Origin: Methanomassiliicoccaceae archaeon UBA472
GTDB taxonomy: Archaea; Thermoplasmatota; Thermoplasmata; Methanomassiliicoccales; UBA472
Assembly (NCBI GenBank): GCA_002497075.1
Contig: DAML01000010.1
Coordinates: forward strand, 1 to 64,000
Direction: 5' to 3'
Length of the DNA stretch: 64,000 nt
The position numbers were made by a program, and so were the translations under genes. This document shows, piece after piece, positions 8,743 through 17,289 of the stretch; position 1 is the stretch's first letter, and each line of letters begins with the position of its first letter. Below the pieces are notes generated by a model that saw nothing but the letters and a program-made list of their open reading frames with translations, did not search any database and was not told where the DNA came from.

Positions 8743-9567
8743 TCAGGACGGAATGAGCAGCAGCGGCCTGGTCGAGCCTTTCACGACCTCTTCCGAGGTC
8801 GACCCGAGGGTCGCCCCCCTCAGGTAGCCTTTTCCAGTCGTTCCGAGAACGATCAGCGTGGCGTCGATCTCCCGCGCCGCCTCCAGGATGTTGTATGTCG
8901 TCGTCCCAAAATGCAGGTGCACGTCGATATCGCAGCCCTTGGCGTCGAGCTTGCCCTTATACGTCTCCATCTTCTGCCTGACCTCTTGGAAACGCTTGTC
9001 GTCGGCCATGCTGTACTTGGAAGATTGAACGACGTGGAATAGCGTCATCTTATTCGCCCCGGCGTCGATCAGCTGCTGGACGAAGGGGAGCATGACCTTG
9101 GAGGCCTTGCTGAGATCGATGGCGACCAGCACCCGGTCGAGCAGGGCGGGGCACTTGTCACAATAACCCTGCGGGTCATCGCTCGCTTCCAACGGGAACT
9201 TGTCCAGCAGAACGGGAAGACCGGAACGGCGTATGACGCCCAGGGAGGTGCTTCCGACGATGAACTCCTTCACCCTCCCCTTTCCAGAGGCGGCCATGGC
9301 GATCATGGTGACGCCGTGCGATTCGGCGGCCTTCAGGATGGCCGGCGCCGGCTCCTTGCGGACCTCGGTCACCAGCTTGTGCCCCATCCCGGCCTTGCTT
9401 ATCTTCTCCTCCATCACCTTCAGCAGGGGGTCCCGCTTGGAGACGTGGTCGAGGGCGGAGTAGATCATGACCTCCTTCACGCCGTATATGTCCATGCGGG
9501 TGGCGATCTCGACCATGGTCATGGACTGCGGGGAAAGGTCCACCGGGACCAGGAGCTTCTTGAACAT
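8743..9567 (-). CDS. Tandem universal stress protein (two USP domains)
   Basis: A 274-residue cytoplasmic protein made of two UspA-type domains (about residues 1-130 and 145-274). Each begins with the usual strand (LLVPVDLSPQS; VLVAIDLSKAS). The second keeps the ATP-binding signature GTTGKGYLRGATLGSTSEEV; the first has a similar but altered version, ASGKGRVKEFIVGSTS. A CDKCPALLD linker places a CxxC between the domains. USP proteins bind ATP or other nucleotides and respond to stress; the partner is unknown. It converges on galU, with stops immediately adjacent. Confidence 0.88.
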   Translation of the reverse strand: MFKKLLVPVDLSPQSMTMVEIATRMDIYGVKEVMIYSALDHVSKRDPLLKVMEEKISKAGMGHKLVTEVRKEPAPAILKAAESHGVTMIAMAASGKGRVKEFIVGSTSLGVIRRSGLPVLLDKFPLEASDDPQGYCDKCPALLDRVLVAIDLSKASKVMLPFVQQLIDAGANKMTLFHVVQSSKYSMADDKRFQEVRQKMETYKGKLDAKGCDIDVHLHFGTTTYNILEAAREIDATLIVLGTTGKGYLRGATLGSTSEEVVKGSTRPLLLIPS

Positions 9568-9701
9568 GAGACGTTACTATAACCCAGAGACTAGGATATT
9601 AGCCTTTTTCCGTTAATTGCGGGACGGAGCGGGCATTTTCAAGAACGTACCCGCAACCTTGATGTCCGGGTACCTGTTCACCGGACCACTGGAACGCCGA
9701 A

Positions 9702-10589
9702 ATGACCGCTGCCATGGAAGGACTCACTGACCGACGGACCGGGGCCGTGCTGACCACCCTGCTCTCCAGCCTGATGCTTGGAACGTCGTACGTGGCGGTC
9801 AAGATGACGGTCGGTGACGTGAACCCCTTCCTGCTGGGAGCGGCAACCATGGCCGTGGGTTCCGCCGTTCTGCTGGCGTACATGCTCTGGAAAGGAATGC
9901 TGGACCCGGCGATGCTGAGGCGTTGGGAGTTCTGGGCCGGCCCGATCATCAACACCGGGGTGGTCGCTCCCTCCTACGTTGGATTGACGATGACCACCGC
10001 TTCCGCCGCCGGGCTTATAATCGGGACCAACGTGGTGTTCGTGGCGCTCTTCAGCAAATTACTGTTCGGGGAACGGCTGGGTAGGCGCCGATTATTTGGA
10101 TTGGCCATAGCCTTGCTGGGACTGATCACGCTCACCACCCGCTGGGACCTTTCGCCGCTGGACGGCTCTAGGATGACCGGCAACCTGCTGGTCCTGATAT
10201 CCGCGGTGTGCATCGGAGTATCGGTGGTCACCTCCAGGATAGCGCTGCGTAATCTAACGCCGGAGCAATGGAGCCTGAGCCTGCACCTGCTGTTGCCGCC
10301 GGCGCTCCTGGCGTTGTACTTCCTCGTGCCCATGGACGGCGGACTATCGTCCGTCAATATTCCCGCCGCCCTGTTCATCGGCATAGTTTGCACCACCATA
10401 CCAACGGTGCTGTGGACCTCGGCGCTCAAGCACATCAGCGTGGTCACTTCCGCCACGATACTGATGGTCGAGTCGGCCTTCGCCGTTTTCCTGAGCTGGA
10501 TATTCCTGGGCGAGGTCATCGACGCCTACGTGGTCACGGGCGCGGTGATGATATTCGCCGCCATACTGTTGATGGCCAGATCTGAATGA
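9702..10589 (+). CDS. EamA/DMT-family transporter
   Basis: A 295-residue inner-membrane carrier with ten predicted hydrophobic helices in two five-helix EamA halves. The first half includes GTSYVAVKMTV and LTMTTASAAGLI; the second ends FLSWIFLGEVIDAYVVTGAVMIF, the typical EamA closing helix pair. Family members export amino acids, nucleobases or other metabolites, so the substrate is open. The start at 9702 or the internal ATG at 9714 are both possible. It is a single gene between convergent and divergent neighbours. Confidence 0.85.
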   Translation: MTAAMEGLTDRRTGAVLTTLLSSLMLGTSYVAVKMTVGDVNPFLLGAATMAVGSAVLLAYMLWKGMLDPAMLRRWEFWAGPIINTGVVAPSYVGLTMTTASAAGLIIGTNVVFVALFSKLLFGERLGRRRLFGLAIALLGLITLTTRWDLSPLDGSRMTGNLLVLISAVCIGVSVVTSRIALRNLTPEQWSLSLHLLLPPALLALYFLVPMDGGLSSVNIPAALFIGIVCTTIPTVLWTSALKHISVVTSATILMVESAFAVFLSWIFLGEVIDAYVVTGAVMIFAAILLMARSE

Positions 10590-10667
10590 GATGAACGATC
10601 CTCTCAGGATCCATGGAATAACAGAAGAAGGTTAAAGGGTTTGGATCTTTGAAGCGGACAGGAAGAA

Positions 10668-10730
10668 TCACTTCTTCTTCTTGTCATCCTTCTTCTTCTC
10701 ACCCTTGGGACCGCACTTTCCGCAGGACAT
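10668..10730 (-). CDS. Putative 20-residue Cys/Lys micro-protein
   Basis: A complete 20-codon frame reading MSCGKCGPKGEKKKDDKKKK and ending in TGA. It has a near-perfect ribosome site (ATAGGAGGTC, 10734-10743) five bases before the ATG and a TATA-like box further upstream, which is stronger start evidence than most large genes here have. The product has one CxxC pair near the N-terminus, then a run of Lys and Asp. It could bind one metal as a dimer or bind nucleic acid; neither can be shown from sequence. No recognised family. Confidence 0.66.
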   Translation of the reverse strand: MSCGKCGPKGEKKKDDKKKK

Positions 10731-10778
10731 GCTTGACCTCCTATGGGGGAGACCCACGATAACTAAATTGTTGCGGTC

Positions 10779-10788
10779 CATATATTAA
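10779..10788 (-). promoter_or_regulatory. Putative promoter of the 20-residue gene
   Basis: On the minus strand the region reads ACTTAATATATGG, a TATA-like box centred about 53 bases before the micro-protein ATG. This predicts a leader of about 27 nt containing the ribosome site. Confidence 0.45.
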
Positions 10789-10892
10789 GTTTATCTTGCC
10801 AGTAGAATAAATGTTAAAAAATTATTCGTAAAATAACACGATGCTGGCAATATTGTTACGCATCGATCCATGCGAATGTTGCGTTCCGTATC

Positions 10893-10916
10893 TACCTAGA
10901 CCGTTTACCTAGACCG
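10893..10916. repeat. 11-bp direct repeat in a long AT-rich gap
   Basis: TACCTAGACCG occurs at 10893-10903 and again at 10906-10916, separated by two bases. It lies in the 313-bp gap between the micro-protein gene and the winged-helix gene. The gap otherwise holds an imperfect dyad around 10860 (CGCAT-6-ATGCG) and two very short frames (10841-10912, 23 codons; and a 14-codon one near 10950) that lack ribosome sites. The repeat may be a tandem operator. Confidence 0.4.
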
Positions 10917-11000
10917 ATAAATCAAGGGTCAAAATCGCTATACGAATACATGCTGGCTAACGATAATTATCAAAAATCAAAAGTGATTCTGTGAAGATTC

Positions 11001-11010
11001 GATTTAAATA
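11001..11010 (+). promoter_or_regulatory. TATA box of the winged-helix regulator gene
   Basis: GATTTAAATA, centred about 38 bases before ATG 11044; predicts a transcript start near 11032. It is preceded by GTGATTCTGTGAAGATTC (10983-11000), which repeats GATTC twice and could be an autoregulatory site. Confidence 0.5.
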
Positions 11011-11043
11011 GGGTCCTCGGCCCTAGGTTCTGATGTGGGAAAG

Positions 11044-11400
11044 ATGCACGTCTTAGAGACCTCTAGATTGCTGACGGAGGAGTACACCGCCAAGATCCTC
11101 ATGGCCACCATGGGACGGGCAAAGAGCGCCTTCGAGCTGAGCGATGCTTTGGGAATTCCGATAGCCGCCTGCTATCGCAAGATCAGGGTGCTCGAGGAAG
11201 CAGGACTGATCAAGTGCAGCGAAAGACGCCTGACCCAGTCCGGGAAGCGCATGAGCATGTACAAGTCCATGGTGCGCAACGCCAACATATCTTTCGAGCG
11301 CAACAAGATCCGCGCCCGCATCGATATGGAGGACGGCAGCAGCACCGACGACTGCCTGGATATCGACCTGGGAATGATGTTCAAGGAGACCCACGCCTGA
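11044..11400 (+). CDS. Winged-helix transcriptional regulator
   Basis: A 118-residue single-domain regulator. The first ~60 residues form an ArsR-like winged helix (KILMATMGRAKSAFELSDALGIP, then the recognition helix AACYRKIRVLEEAGLIKC). The last ~50 residues form beta strands with YKSMVRNANISFERNKIRARI, a layout shared with a second gene in this window at 51.7-52.2 kb. GTG 11035 is a possible earlier start, but the TATA position favours ATG 11044. It lies directly before acs on the same strand, so it may control acetate activation; the ligand is unknown. Confidence 0.78.
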   Translation: MHVLETSRLLTEEYTAKILMATMGRAKSAFELSDALGIPIAACYRKIRVLEEAGLIKCSERRLTQSGKRMSMYKSMVRNANISFERNKIRARIDMEDGSSTDDCLDIDLGMMFKETHA

Positions 11401-11415
11401 TCGGCCGGTCTCTAT

Positions 11416-11437
11416 CCCTCCTTTTCTTTTTTTATTC
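11416..11437 (+). terminator. T-rich terminator after the winged-helix gene
   Basis: The stretch CCTCCTTTTCTTTTTTTATT just after the stop is a typical archaeal T-tract terminator without a needed hairpin. Confidence 0.5.
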
Positions 11438-11450
11438 TAATAATAATTTG

Positions 11451-11471
11451 ATGATTCTTTATAAGAATCAT
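11451..11471. promoter_or_regulatory. 21-bp perfect dyad upstream of acs
   Basis: ATGATTCTT-TAT-AAGAATCAT, a perfect 9-3-9 inverted repeat, in the gap between the regulator and acs. Such symmetry is typical of a dimeric regulator's operator. It lies about 90 bases before the predicted acs TATA box. Confidence 0.5.
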
Positions 11472-11553
11472 ATAACGCATTAAAATCGACAATTCCAGTA
11501 GGATTAATGGGAAATTATAATTAATTCCGCTTGTGCTATGCGTTTTCCACAAT

Positions 11554-11563
11554 CTTTATTAAT
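11554..11563 (+). promoter_or_regulatory. Putative acs promoter (TATA box)
   Basis: CTTTATTAAT, centred about 75 bases before the chosen acs start; predicts a ~48-nt leader containing the AAGGAGGAA ribosome site at 11617-11625. Confidence 0.5.
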
Positions 11564-11632
11564 CATCTTACGGAAGAGGGGCCGACGATTTGCCCTTATC
11601 CGGCAGGTTCCCGATCAAGGAGGAAGCGGCTA

Positions 11633-13615
11633 ATGAGCGACGGAAATACCATCGAGAGCGTAATGGAGGAGGTGCGGCGTTTCCCGCCCTCGAAGGAGTT
11701 CAGCGAGCAGGCGCACATAAAGAGCCTTGAGCAATACCAGAAGATGTACAAGGAGTCCGTATCGGACCCCGAGGCATTCTGGGCCAAGATGGCCTCCGAG
11801 GAACTGCACTGGTTCTCCAAGTGGAGCAAGGTCCACAGCTGGGACAAGGAGAACGCCATCATAAAGTGGTTCGAGGGAGGCAAGCTGAACGTCTCCTACA
11901 ACTGCCTGGACCGCCACCTGGAGCACGGTCGCAAGAACAAGGCGGCCATAATCTGGCAGGGGGAGAACGAGGATGACGTGAAGATATACACTTACCAGCA
12001 GCTGCACACCGAAGTATGCCGCTTCGCTAACGTCCTGAGGTCACTGGGAGTGCAGAAGGGTGACCGCGTCTCCATGTACCTGCCCATGATCCCTGAGCTT
12101 GCCATAGCCATGCTGGCCTGCACCCGCATAGGCGCGGTGCACAGCATCGTATTCGGCGGGTTCAGCTCCGAATCGCTCAAGGACCGCATCGCCGACTGCG
12201 GGTCCAAGGTCCTCGTCACCGCTGACGGCAACCACCGCGGCAGCAAGTTCGTCCCGCTCAAGACCAACGCCGACGTGGCGTTAGAGAAGGGGACGTCCGT
12301 AGAGAAGGTCGTCGTGGTGAAGCGCGCCGGCGCCGAATGCCCGATGGAACCTGGACGGGACATCTGGTGGCACGAGGAGATGGCCAAGGCCGACCGCTCC
12401 TGCGAGCCGGTATGGTGCGACGCGGAGGACCCGCTCTTCATCCTGTACACCTCCGGATCGACCGGAAAGCCCAAAGGCGTCGTGCACAGTACCGCCGGCT
12501 ACCTGCTGGGCACCTCGGTCACCTTCAAGTACATATTCGATTACCACGAGAACGACACCTACTGGTGCACGGCGGATATCGGCTGGATAACGGGGCACAG
12601 CTACATCGTCTACGGACCGCTCTGCTCCGGCGCCACCACCCTGATGTTCGAGGGCATACCGACGTACCCGCAGGTGGACCGCTTCTGGAACATAGTGGAG
12701 AAGTTCAAGGTGAACATATTCTACACCGCGCCGACCGCCATCCGCTCCCTGATGAGAGAGGGCGAGAAGTGGCCGCAGGGCCGCGACCTGAGCTCGCTGC
12801 GCGTGCTCGGTTCCGTCGGCGAGCCGATCAACCCTGAGGCGTGGATGTGGTACCACAAGTACGTCGGCAACGAGAAGTGCCCGATCATGGACACCTGGTG
12901 GCAGACGGAGACCGGATCCATCCTCATCACCCCGCTGCCCGGGGCGATAACCACCAAGCCTGGTTCGGCCACCCTGCCCTTCTTCGGCGTGGCGCCGGAG
13001 ATCGTCAAGGACGACGGCACCAAGGCCGGGGTGAACGAAGGGGGATACCTGTGCATAACCAAGCCCTGGCCGTCCATCATGCGGACGGTGTGGGGAGAGC
13101 ATGAGAGGTTCAAGGAGATCTACTGGGTCCGCTTCCCGGGAAAGTACTTCACCGGGGATTCCGCCCGCTGCGACAACGAGGGATATTACTGGATCATGGG
13201 CCGTGTGGACGACGTGATCAAGGTCTCCGGCCACCGCATAGGAGCGGCCGAGGTCGAGTCCGCGCTCGTCTCCCACCACAGCGTGGCCGAGGCTGCTATC
13301 GTTCCCGTACCGCACGCCATCAAGGGAGAGGCCATCTACGCCTTCGTCACCCTGAAGAGCGGCGTGGAGGAGACGGAACAGCTGCGCAAGGAGCTGGTGG
13401 CGCACGTTCGCCGGGAAGTGGGTCCGATCGCCACCCCGGAGGTCATACAGTTCTGCCCCGGGATGCCCAAGACCCGCTCGGGCAAGATCATGCGCCGTAT
13501 CCTGCGCAAGGTCGCCACCGGTACCGCTGAAGAGCTCGGGGACACCTCGACCCTGGCCGACCCAGGGATACTGGACGTGCTGATCCAGGGTTCCCGCGCC
13601 CTGCACAAGAAGTAG
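11633..13615 (+). CDS. acs: Acetyl-CoA synthetase, AMP-forming
   Basis: A 660-residue enzyme that activates acetate with ATP and CoA through acetyl-AMP. The adenylate signature [11 protein letters not shown], the acetyl-pocket motif TWWQTETGS, the hinge-region [13 protein letters not shown] and the C-terminal [14 protein letters not shown] are all present; the last contains the lysine that is acetylated to switch off ACS in many organisms. ATG 11633 gives the family length and follows an AAGGAGGAA ribosome site; the frame stays open upstream but without homology. In methylotrophic methanogens acetate is mainly a carbon source, so this is likely assimilatory, paired with the symporter at 57-59 kb. 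Stops with TAG. Confidence 0.94.
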   Translation: MSDGNTIESVMEEVRRFPPSKEFSEQAHIKSLEQYQKMYKESVSDPEAFWAKMASEELHWFSKWSKVHSWDKENAIIKWFEGGKLNVSYNCLDRHLEHGRKNKAAIIWQGENEDDVKIYTYQQLHTEVCRFANVLRSLGVQKGDRVSMYLPMIPELAIAMLACTRIGAVHSIVFGGFSSESLKDRIADCGSKVLVTADGNHRGSKFVPLKTNADVALEKGTSVEKVVVVKRAGAECPMEPGRDIWWHEEMAKADRSCEPVWCDAEDPLFILYTSGSTGKPKGVVHSTAGYLLGTSVTFKYIFDYHENDTYWCTADIGWITGHSYIVYGPLCSGATTLMFEGIPTYPQVDRFWNIVEKFKVNIFYTAPTAIRSLMREGEKWPQGRDLSSLRVLGSVGEPINPEAWMWYHKYVGNEKCPIMDTWWQTETGSILITPLPGAITTKPGSATLPFFGVAPEIVKDDGTKAGVNEGGYLCITKPWPSIMRTVWGEHERFKEIYWVRFPGKYFTGDSARCDNEGYYWIMGRVDDVIKVSGHRIGAAEVESALVSHHSVAEAAIVPVPHAIKGEAIYAFVTLKSGVEETEQLRKELVAHVRREVGPIATPEVIQFCPGMPKTRSGKIMRRILRKVATGTAEELGDTSTLADPGILDVLIQGSRALHKK

Positions 13616-13621
13616 GCCGAA

Positions 13622-13650
13622 ACCCCTTTTTAAAAACCTTTCCTTTTTTT
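13622..13650. terminator. Bidirectional T/A-tract terminator between convergent genes
   Basis: CCCTTTTTAAAAACC followed by CCTTTTTTTAC gives T-tracts on both strands between the ends of acs and the flippase gene. Confidence 0.5.
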
Positions 13651-15139
13651 ACTTTCCCTTGAGCTCTCCGCCGATGTAGGAGAACATCTTCTTCAGGTTG
13701 ATCAGGTCCAGGAAGTAATCCACGTCCTTCCGGGTGAACTCCTTGACCGCGGCCAGTACCACCAGGAACACTGTGAAGGCCACCAGCCCGAAGATGGCGA
13801 GGGTGTAGAAGCGGTCTATCGATATGAACAGCTCGAGGACGAACATCGCCCCGGCGGCCGCCAGACCGGCCAGCAACTGCAAGGCCAGCCGGACGTTCGG
13901 AACGGTGCCTGTAAGCCGGAACACGGTGTACCGGACGATGAGGAAACTGACGAAGTTCCCTATGAGCAGGGCCAGCGCGGCGCCCACGAAGGACAGACCG
14001 AGCCCGAAGCCGGGTATGAAGAACAGCATCAGGGAGATGTTCATTATGACGGTTATTATCGTGATCCGGGCTGAGATGTCCGGACGGCCGACGGCTACGA
14101 TCTGGGAGCCGTGCACGGCGTTGATCATGGTGATGAAAGTGGTGGCCACCATGATGCCTATGGCCTTCCCGGAATCGATGTACTTCGGGCCGAGAAGCAC
14201 CTCGCAGACCTCGTAGGGGAACATCATGATCAGGATGGTGACCGGCAGTCCTATCATGGCTATGTACCGCTCGGCCTGCTTTGATAGAGTCCTGATCTCC
14301 ACCAGATTCCCTTCCTTGTGCAGTTTGGAGAAGGAGGGGAAGGTTAACGTGGATACGGCGGTGCTGATCGTGGCGAATACGCTTAGGAAAACCGCCGGGG
14401 CAGCGTAGAGGCCGACATCGGTCGGGCTCCAGAAGAAGGTTATGAGCAGCTTGTCGGCGGTACCGCTGACCGTGCTGATGACGGTGATGATGAGCAGGGG
14501 CAGGGCGAACGTGTAATAGGAGCGCAGGAGCACCGGCCGCGTCCACTTTATCCTCTCCCGCAGGAGCAGGTACATGGAGACGACGAACACGACCGCCGCT
14601 CCCGCGAGATAGGACAGGGTCAGTTCCATGATGCCCATGTAGTTGAGCGCGACGAAGATGACCAGAGGCACCCGGACCAATGGCTCGATGAGAGTGGCCA
14701 ATGGCATCTTGGCCATCTCCATCCTAGCCTGGAAGGTCACGGTGGCTATGCCCGACAGGTCATATAGCACCTGATAGACGATGAAGAGCAGGATGATGTC
14801 GATGCTGGTACCGGCCAGATCGTTTCCCATTACCGTCGTCCACACGAATAGTGAGACGAGAATGACCAGCACCATCAGCCCGGTCAGTACCACCTTGATG
14901 AAGGCGAAGGTGCTGATGCATTCGTTCGGATCGGCCCCTTCCGATATGCGTTTCACGTGAGCGCTGCTGAATCCCAGGTCGGCCACGGCGTTGAAGGTGG
15001 CCACCAGGGCCATGGCCGCAGTGACCGTTCCGTAGATGTCCGTCTCCAGGTACCTGGTGATGAAGTACAGCCCCACATAGGCCAGGGCTGCGGATATCAT
15101 CTTCGAGAGGAAGAGAATGAACGACCTTCGGCCTAGCAC
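13649..15139 (-). CDS. Polysaccharide/lipid-linked oligosaccharide flippase (MOP superfamily)
   Basis: A 496-residue polytopic membrane protein with about 14 hydrophobic helices, of the COG2244 (Wzx/RfbX-like) family that moves lipid-linked sugars across the membrane. The N-terminus (ALAYVGLYFITRYLETDIYGTV) and the GFSSAHVKRISEG segment are typical. The start is GTG, about 5 bases after the transcript start predicted from a TTAAATAT box at 15167-15174. With ugd, galU, GT4 and wecB elsewhere in the window it fits surface glycan assembly, but it is not linked to them in an operon. Confidence 0.87.
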   Translation of the reverse strand: MLGRRSFILFLSKMISAALAYVGLYFITRYLETDIYGTVTAAMALVATFNAVADLGFSSAHVKRISEGADPNECISTFAFIKVVLTGLMVLVILVSLFVWTTVMGNDLAGTSIDIILLFIVYQVLYDLSGIATVTFQARMEMAKMPLATLIEPLVRVPLVIFVALNYMGIMELTLSYLAGAAVVFVVSMYLLLRERIKWTRPVLLRSYYTFALPLLIITVISTVSGTADKLLITFFWSPTDVGLYAAPAVFLSVFATISTAVSTLTFPSFSKLHKEGNLVEIRTLSKQAERYIAMIGLPVTILIMMFPYEVCEVLLGPKYIDSGKAIGIMVATTFITMINAVHGSQIVAVGRPDISARITIITVIMNISLMLFFIPGFGLGLSFVGAALALLIGNFVSFLIVRYTVFRLTGTVPNVRLALQLLAGLAAAGAMFVLELFISIDRFYTLAIFGLVAFTVFLVVLAAVKEFTRKDVDYFLDLINLKKMFSYIGGELKGK

Positions 15140-15185
15140 GTGATCGCCTGGAAAGATGCGCCTTGATATTTAACAATGCTTTGGC

Positions 15186-16277
15186 TCATTCCTCCTCCCA
15201 CTTGGTGATCAGCACGGCCACGATCACGAATATCACGCCGATCACAGCGACCACCGCCAGGTTGAAGTAGGCCCCCGCCTGGTTGTCGTAGACCATGGCG
15301 TCCCTCAGCCCCTGGCTCATGTAGGTGAGGGGCAGGACCGCCGCCACCTGCTGCAGGTAGGAGGGCATCATCTCCAGCTGGAAGAACGTCCCGGACAGGA
15401 ACATCATCGGGAACGTGATGGCGTTCGCGGCCATGCTGGCCGTCTCCTCGTTCTTCACGAAGCGGGCCACGATCATTCCCAGGGCGGAGAACATGGCGCT
15501 CCCGGCCACGATCATCAGGACCACCGGCAGGTTGACGCTCATGTTCATTCCGAATATGAGCATTCCGAAGCCCATGATCACCGCCATCGTAAGGAACGAG
15601 ATGAACAGGTGCCACAGTATGCGGGAGAGCAGCCACTCGAACGGGGTCATCGGAGTCGTCGCCAGCTTGCGGAATATCCCGTTCGTCCGGAAGCGGGATA
15701 TGGTGCCCTGGACGTTGAAGACGCAGGTGGTCATTATGGTGAGGCCGATTATGCCTGGCACGAAGAAGTCCAGGAAGGAGAAGCGCTTCTGTACTATGCT
15801 GCCCATCTCGATGACTATGTGCTGCTCGCCCCCGGCCATCTGCAGGTTGATGGCGTTCACCACGCCGTTCACGGCGTTGAACACCGTACCGGAGGTGGAT
15901 ACCGTTTCGTCCAGACGAAGCTCGACCGGGGCGGTGACATTGCTCGCCAGGTTGCTGGAGTAATTGGCCGGGATCACCATGACGTGCGCCAACGAGTTGT
16001 CCTTGATGTGCTGGTCCAAGTTGGTCGCCGGAGAGATGAACTTTAACTTCACCATCCCAGTTCCGTTCAGAGCGGTCAGAAGTTGTTGGGAACCAGTTCC
16101 CTCGTCCAGGTTCTGCACGTTGAGCGTGACCGCCTCCGACCCCATATTGGAGAATATGGCCCCGAAGATGATGATCAGCAGCAGGGGGAAGGCGAACACC
16201 CAGAACAGGTTGCTCTTGATGCGGAAGAAGGACCGGGCCTGGCCTTTCAGGTCCACCATTACATGCTTCGGCCTCAT
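15186..16277 (-). CDS. ABC-2 type exporter permease
   Basis: A 363-residue permease with one N-terminal membrane helix (FWVFAFPLLLIIIFGAIF), a ~140-residue extracytoplasmic domain, then five or six helices. The conserved ABC-2 segment FRTNGIFRKLATTPMTPFEW precedes the helical bundle, and PMMFLSGTFFQLEMMP sits between later helices. Its start overlaps the ATPase stop by four bases (ATGA), so the two are translationally coupled. Such pairs export drugs, lipids or small peptides; the substrate is unknown. Confidence 0.88.
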   Translation of the reverse strand: MRPKHVMVDLKGQARSFFRIKSNLFWVFAFPLLLIIIFGAIFSNMGSEAVTLNVQNLDEGTGSQQLLTALNGTGMVKLKFISPATNLDQHIKDNSLAHVMVIPANYSSNLASNVTAPVELRLDETVSTSGTVFNAVNGVVNAINLQMAGGEQHIVIEMGSIVQKRFSFLDFFVPGIIGLTIMTTCVFNVQGTISRFRTNGIFRKLATTPMTPFEWLLSRILWHLFISFLTMAVIMGFGMLIFGMNMSVNLPVVLMIVAGSAMFSALGMIVARFVKNEETASMAANAITFPMMFLSGTFFQLEMMPSYLQQVAAVLPLTYMSQGLRDAMVYDNQAGAYFNLAVVAVIGVIFVIVAVLITKWEEE

Positions 16278-17194
16278 TGCTCGGCCTCCGCCAGTTTCTT
16301 CCCGGTGAGCTTGAGGAAGACATCCTCCAAAGTGCTTCCCTTGATGAGCACCTCGTCGTAGGTCACCTCGGACGCGGACAGAAGGCCGATGAGCTTGGGC
16401 AGCGAACCTTTGTTCTCCATCCTGACCAGCAGGTCGCCGTTGCTCGCCTCGTACATCATTCCCGCGGAACGCACCGCATCCGCCGCGGCGGCGTTCGCGC
16501 CCTTCACCACGCAGGTGCTTCCGGAACCGTGCTTGTCGATGATCTGCCTCGGAGTGCCCAGGGCGATGAACCTGCCTTCGTTCATGATGGCCACGTGGTC
16601 CGATAGGACCTCGGCCTCCTCCATGTAATGGGTGGTGAGTATCACGGTCTTGTTCTGGGACTTGAGCTTCCGTATGATCTCCCAGACCTCCCGCCTCGCC
16701 TTGGGATCGAGGCCGGTGGTCGGTTCGTCCAGGAATATAAGGTCGGGGTCGTTGACCATGGCGATGGCCACCCCCACCCTCTGCTTCAGTCCGCCGGACA
16801 GATTGGTGAACCAGGCGTCGCGCTTGTCCTGCAGCTGCACCGCCCCGATGAGCTCCTCGGTGGCGATGCGCTTGTCGAACAGCCCGCCGAAGTATTCGAT
16901 GTTCTCCTTGACCGTCAGATAATCGAAGGCGTTGAAGGACTGCGGGAGAACGCCGATGCGCTTCCTTATCTCCCTTTGCCCCTTCTCGATGTCGTGCCCG
17001 AGGATGCGCACCTCTCCGGAGGTCTTCTTTCTGAGGCCCTCCATGATCTCGACCGAAGTGGTCTTCCCGGCTCCGTTCGGCCCGAGTATGGAATAGACCT
17101 CCCCGGCGCTGACGTCCAGGTCGATGCCGTTCACAGCCACCAGGTCGTCGTATCTTTTAACGAGGTCCCGAACCTCGATCACCGTCTCCACCAA
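16274..17194 (-). CDS. ABC exporter ATPase (DrrA-like)
   Basis: A 306-residue ATPase partner of the downstream permease. Walker A GPNGAGKTTSVE, Q-loop VLPQSFNAFDYLTVKEN, signature LSGGLKQRVGVA, Walker B LIFLDEPTTGLD and switch His in TTHYMEEAEVLS are all intact; the ~80-residue C-terminal extension is typical of DrrA-type exporters. No ATG is available at the family start: TTG 17194 (or GTG 17191) begins the protein, about at the transcript start predicted from the TATA box, so the mRNA is probably leaderless. Confidence 0.9.
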   Translation of the reverse strand: MVETVIEVRDLVKRYDDLVAVNGIDLDVSAGEVYSILGPNGAGKTTSVEIMEGLRKKTSGEVRILGHDIEKGQREIRKRIGVLPQSFNAFDYLTVKENIEYFGGLFDKRIATEELIGAVQLQDKRDAWFTNLSGGLKQRVGVAIAMVNDPDLIFLDEPTTGLDPKARREVWEIIRKLKSQNKTVILTTHYMEEAEVLSDHVAIMNEGRFIALGTPRQIIDKHGSGSTCVVKGANAAAADAVRSAGMMYEASNGDLLVRMENKGSLPKLIGLLSASEVTYDEVLIKGSTLEDVFLKLTGKKLAEAEQ

Positions 17195-17199
17195 TGATC

Positions 17200-17211
17200 C
17201 CCGAATTCGGG
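17200..17211. promoter_or_regulatory. 12-bp palindrome at the ABC exporter transcript start
   Basis: CCCGAATTCGGG, perfectly symmetric, lies between the minus-strand TATA box (GATATATAAAG, near 17223-17233) and the exporter start. It covers the predicted transcript start, the usual place for a repressor site. Confidence 0.45.
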
Positions 17212-17246
17212 AAGAAATTTTTCTTTATATATCTTGTCACGGGGAA

Positions 17247-17256
17247 TTTTTAAAAC
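17247..17256 (+). promoter_or_regulatory. TATA box of the ThiF/MoeB gene
   Basis: TTTTTAAAAC, centred about 38 bases before ATG 17290; predicts a short leader of about 13 nt. Confidence 0.45.
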
Positions 17257-17289
17257 GTTGGGCGAGGGGGACATTTGTTATATCCGCCG

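Noticed and set aside
9658..9730. A 22-codon frame before the EamA gene
   Set aside because: No ribosome site and it overlaps the EamA start in another frame.
12281..13606. A 441-codon open frame antisense to acs
   Set aside because: It exactly mirrors the acs gene, has no ribosome site and a composition (His, Arg, Gly, Val-rich) expected from the complement of GC-rich codons.
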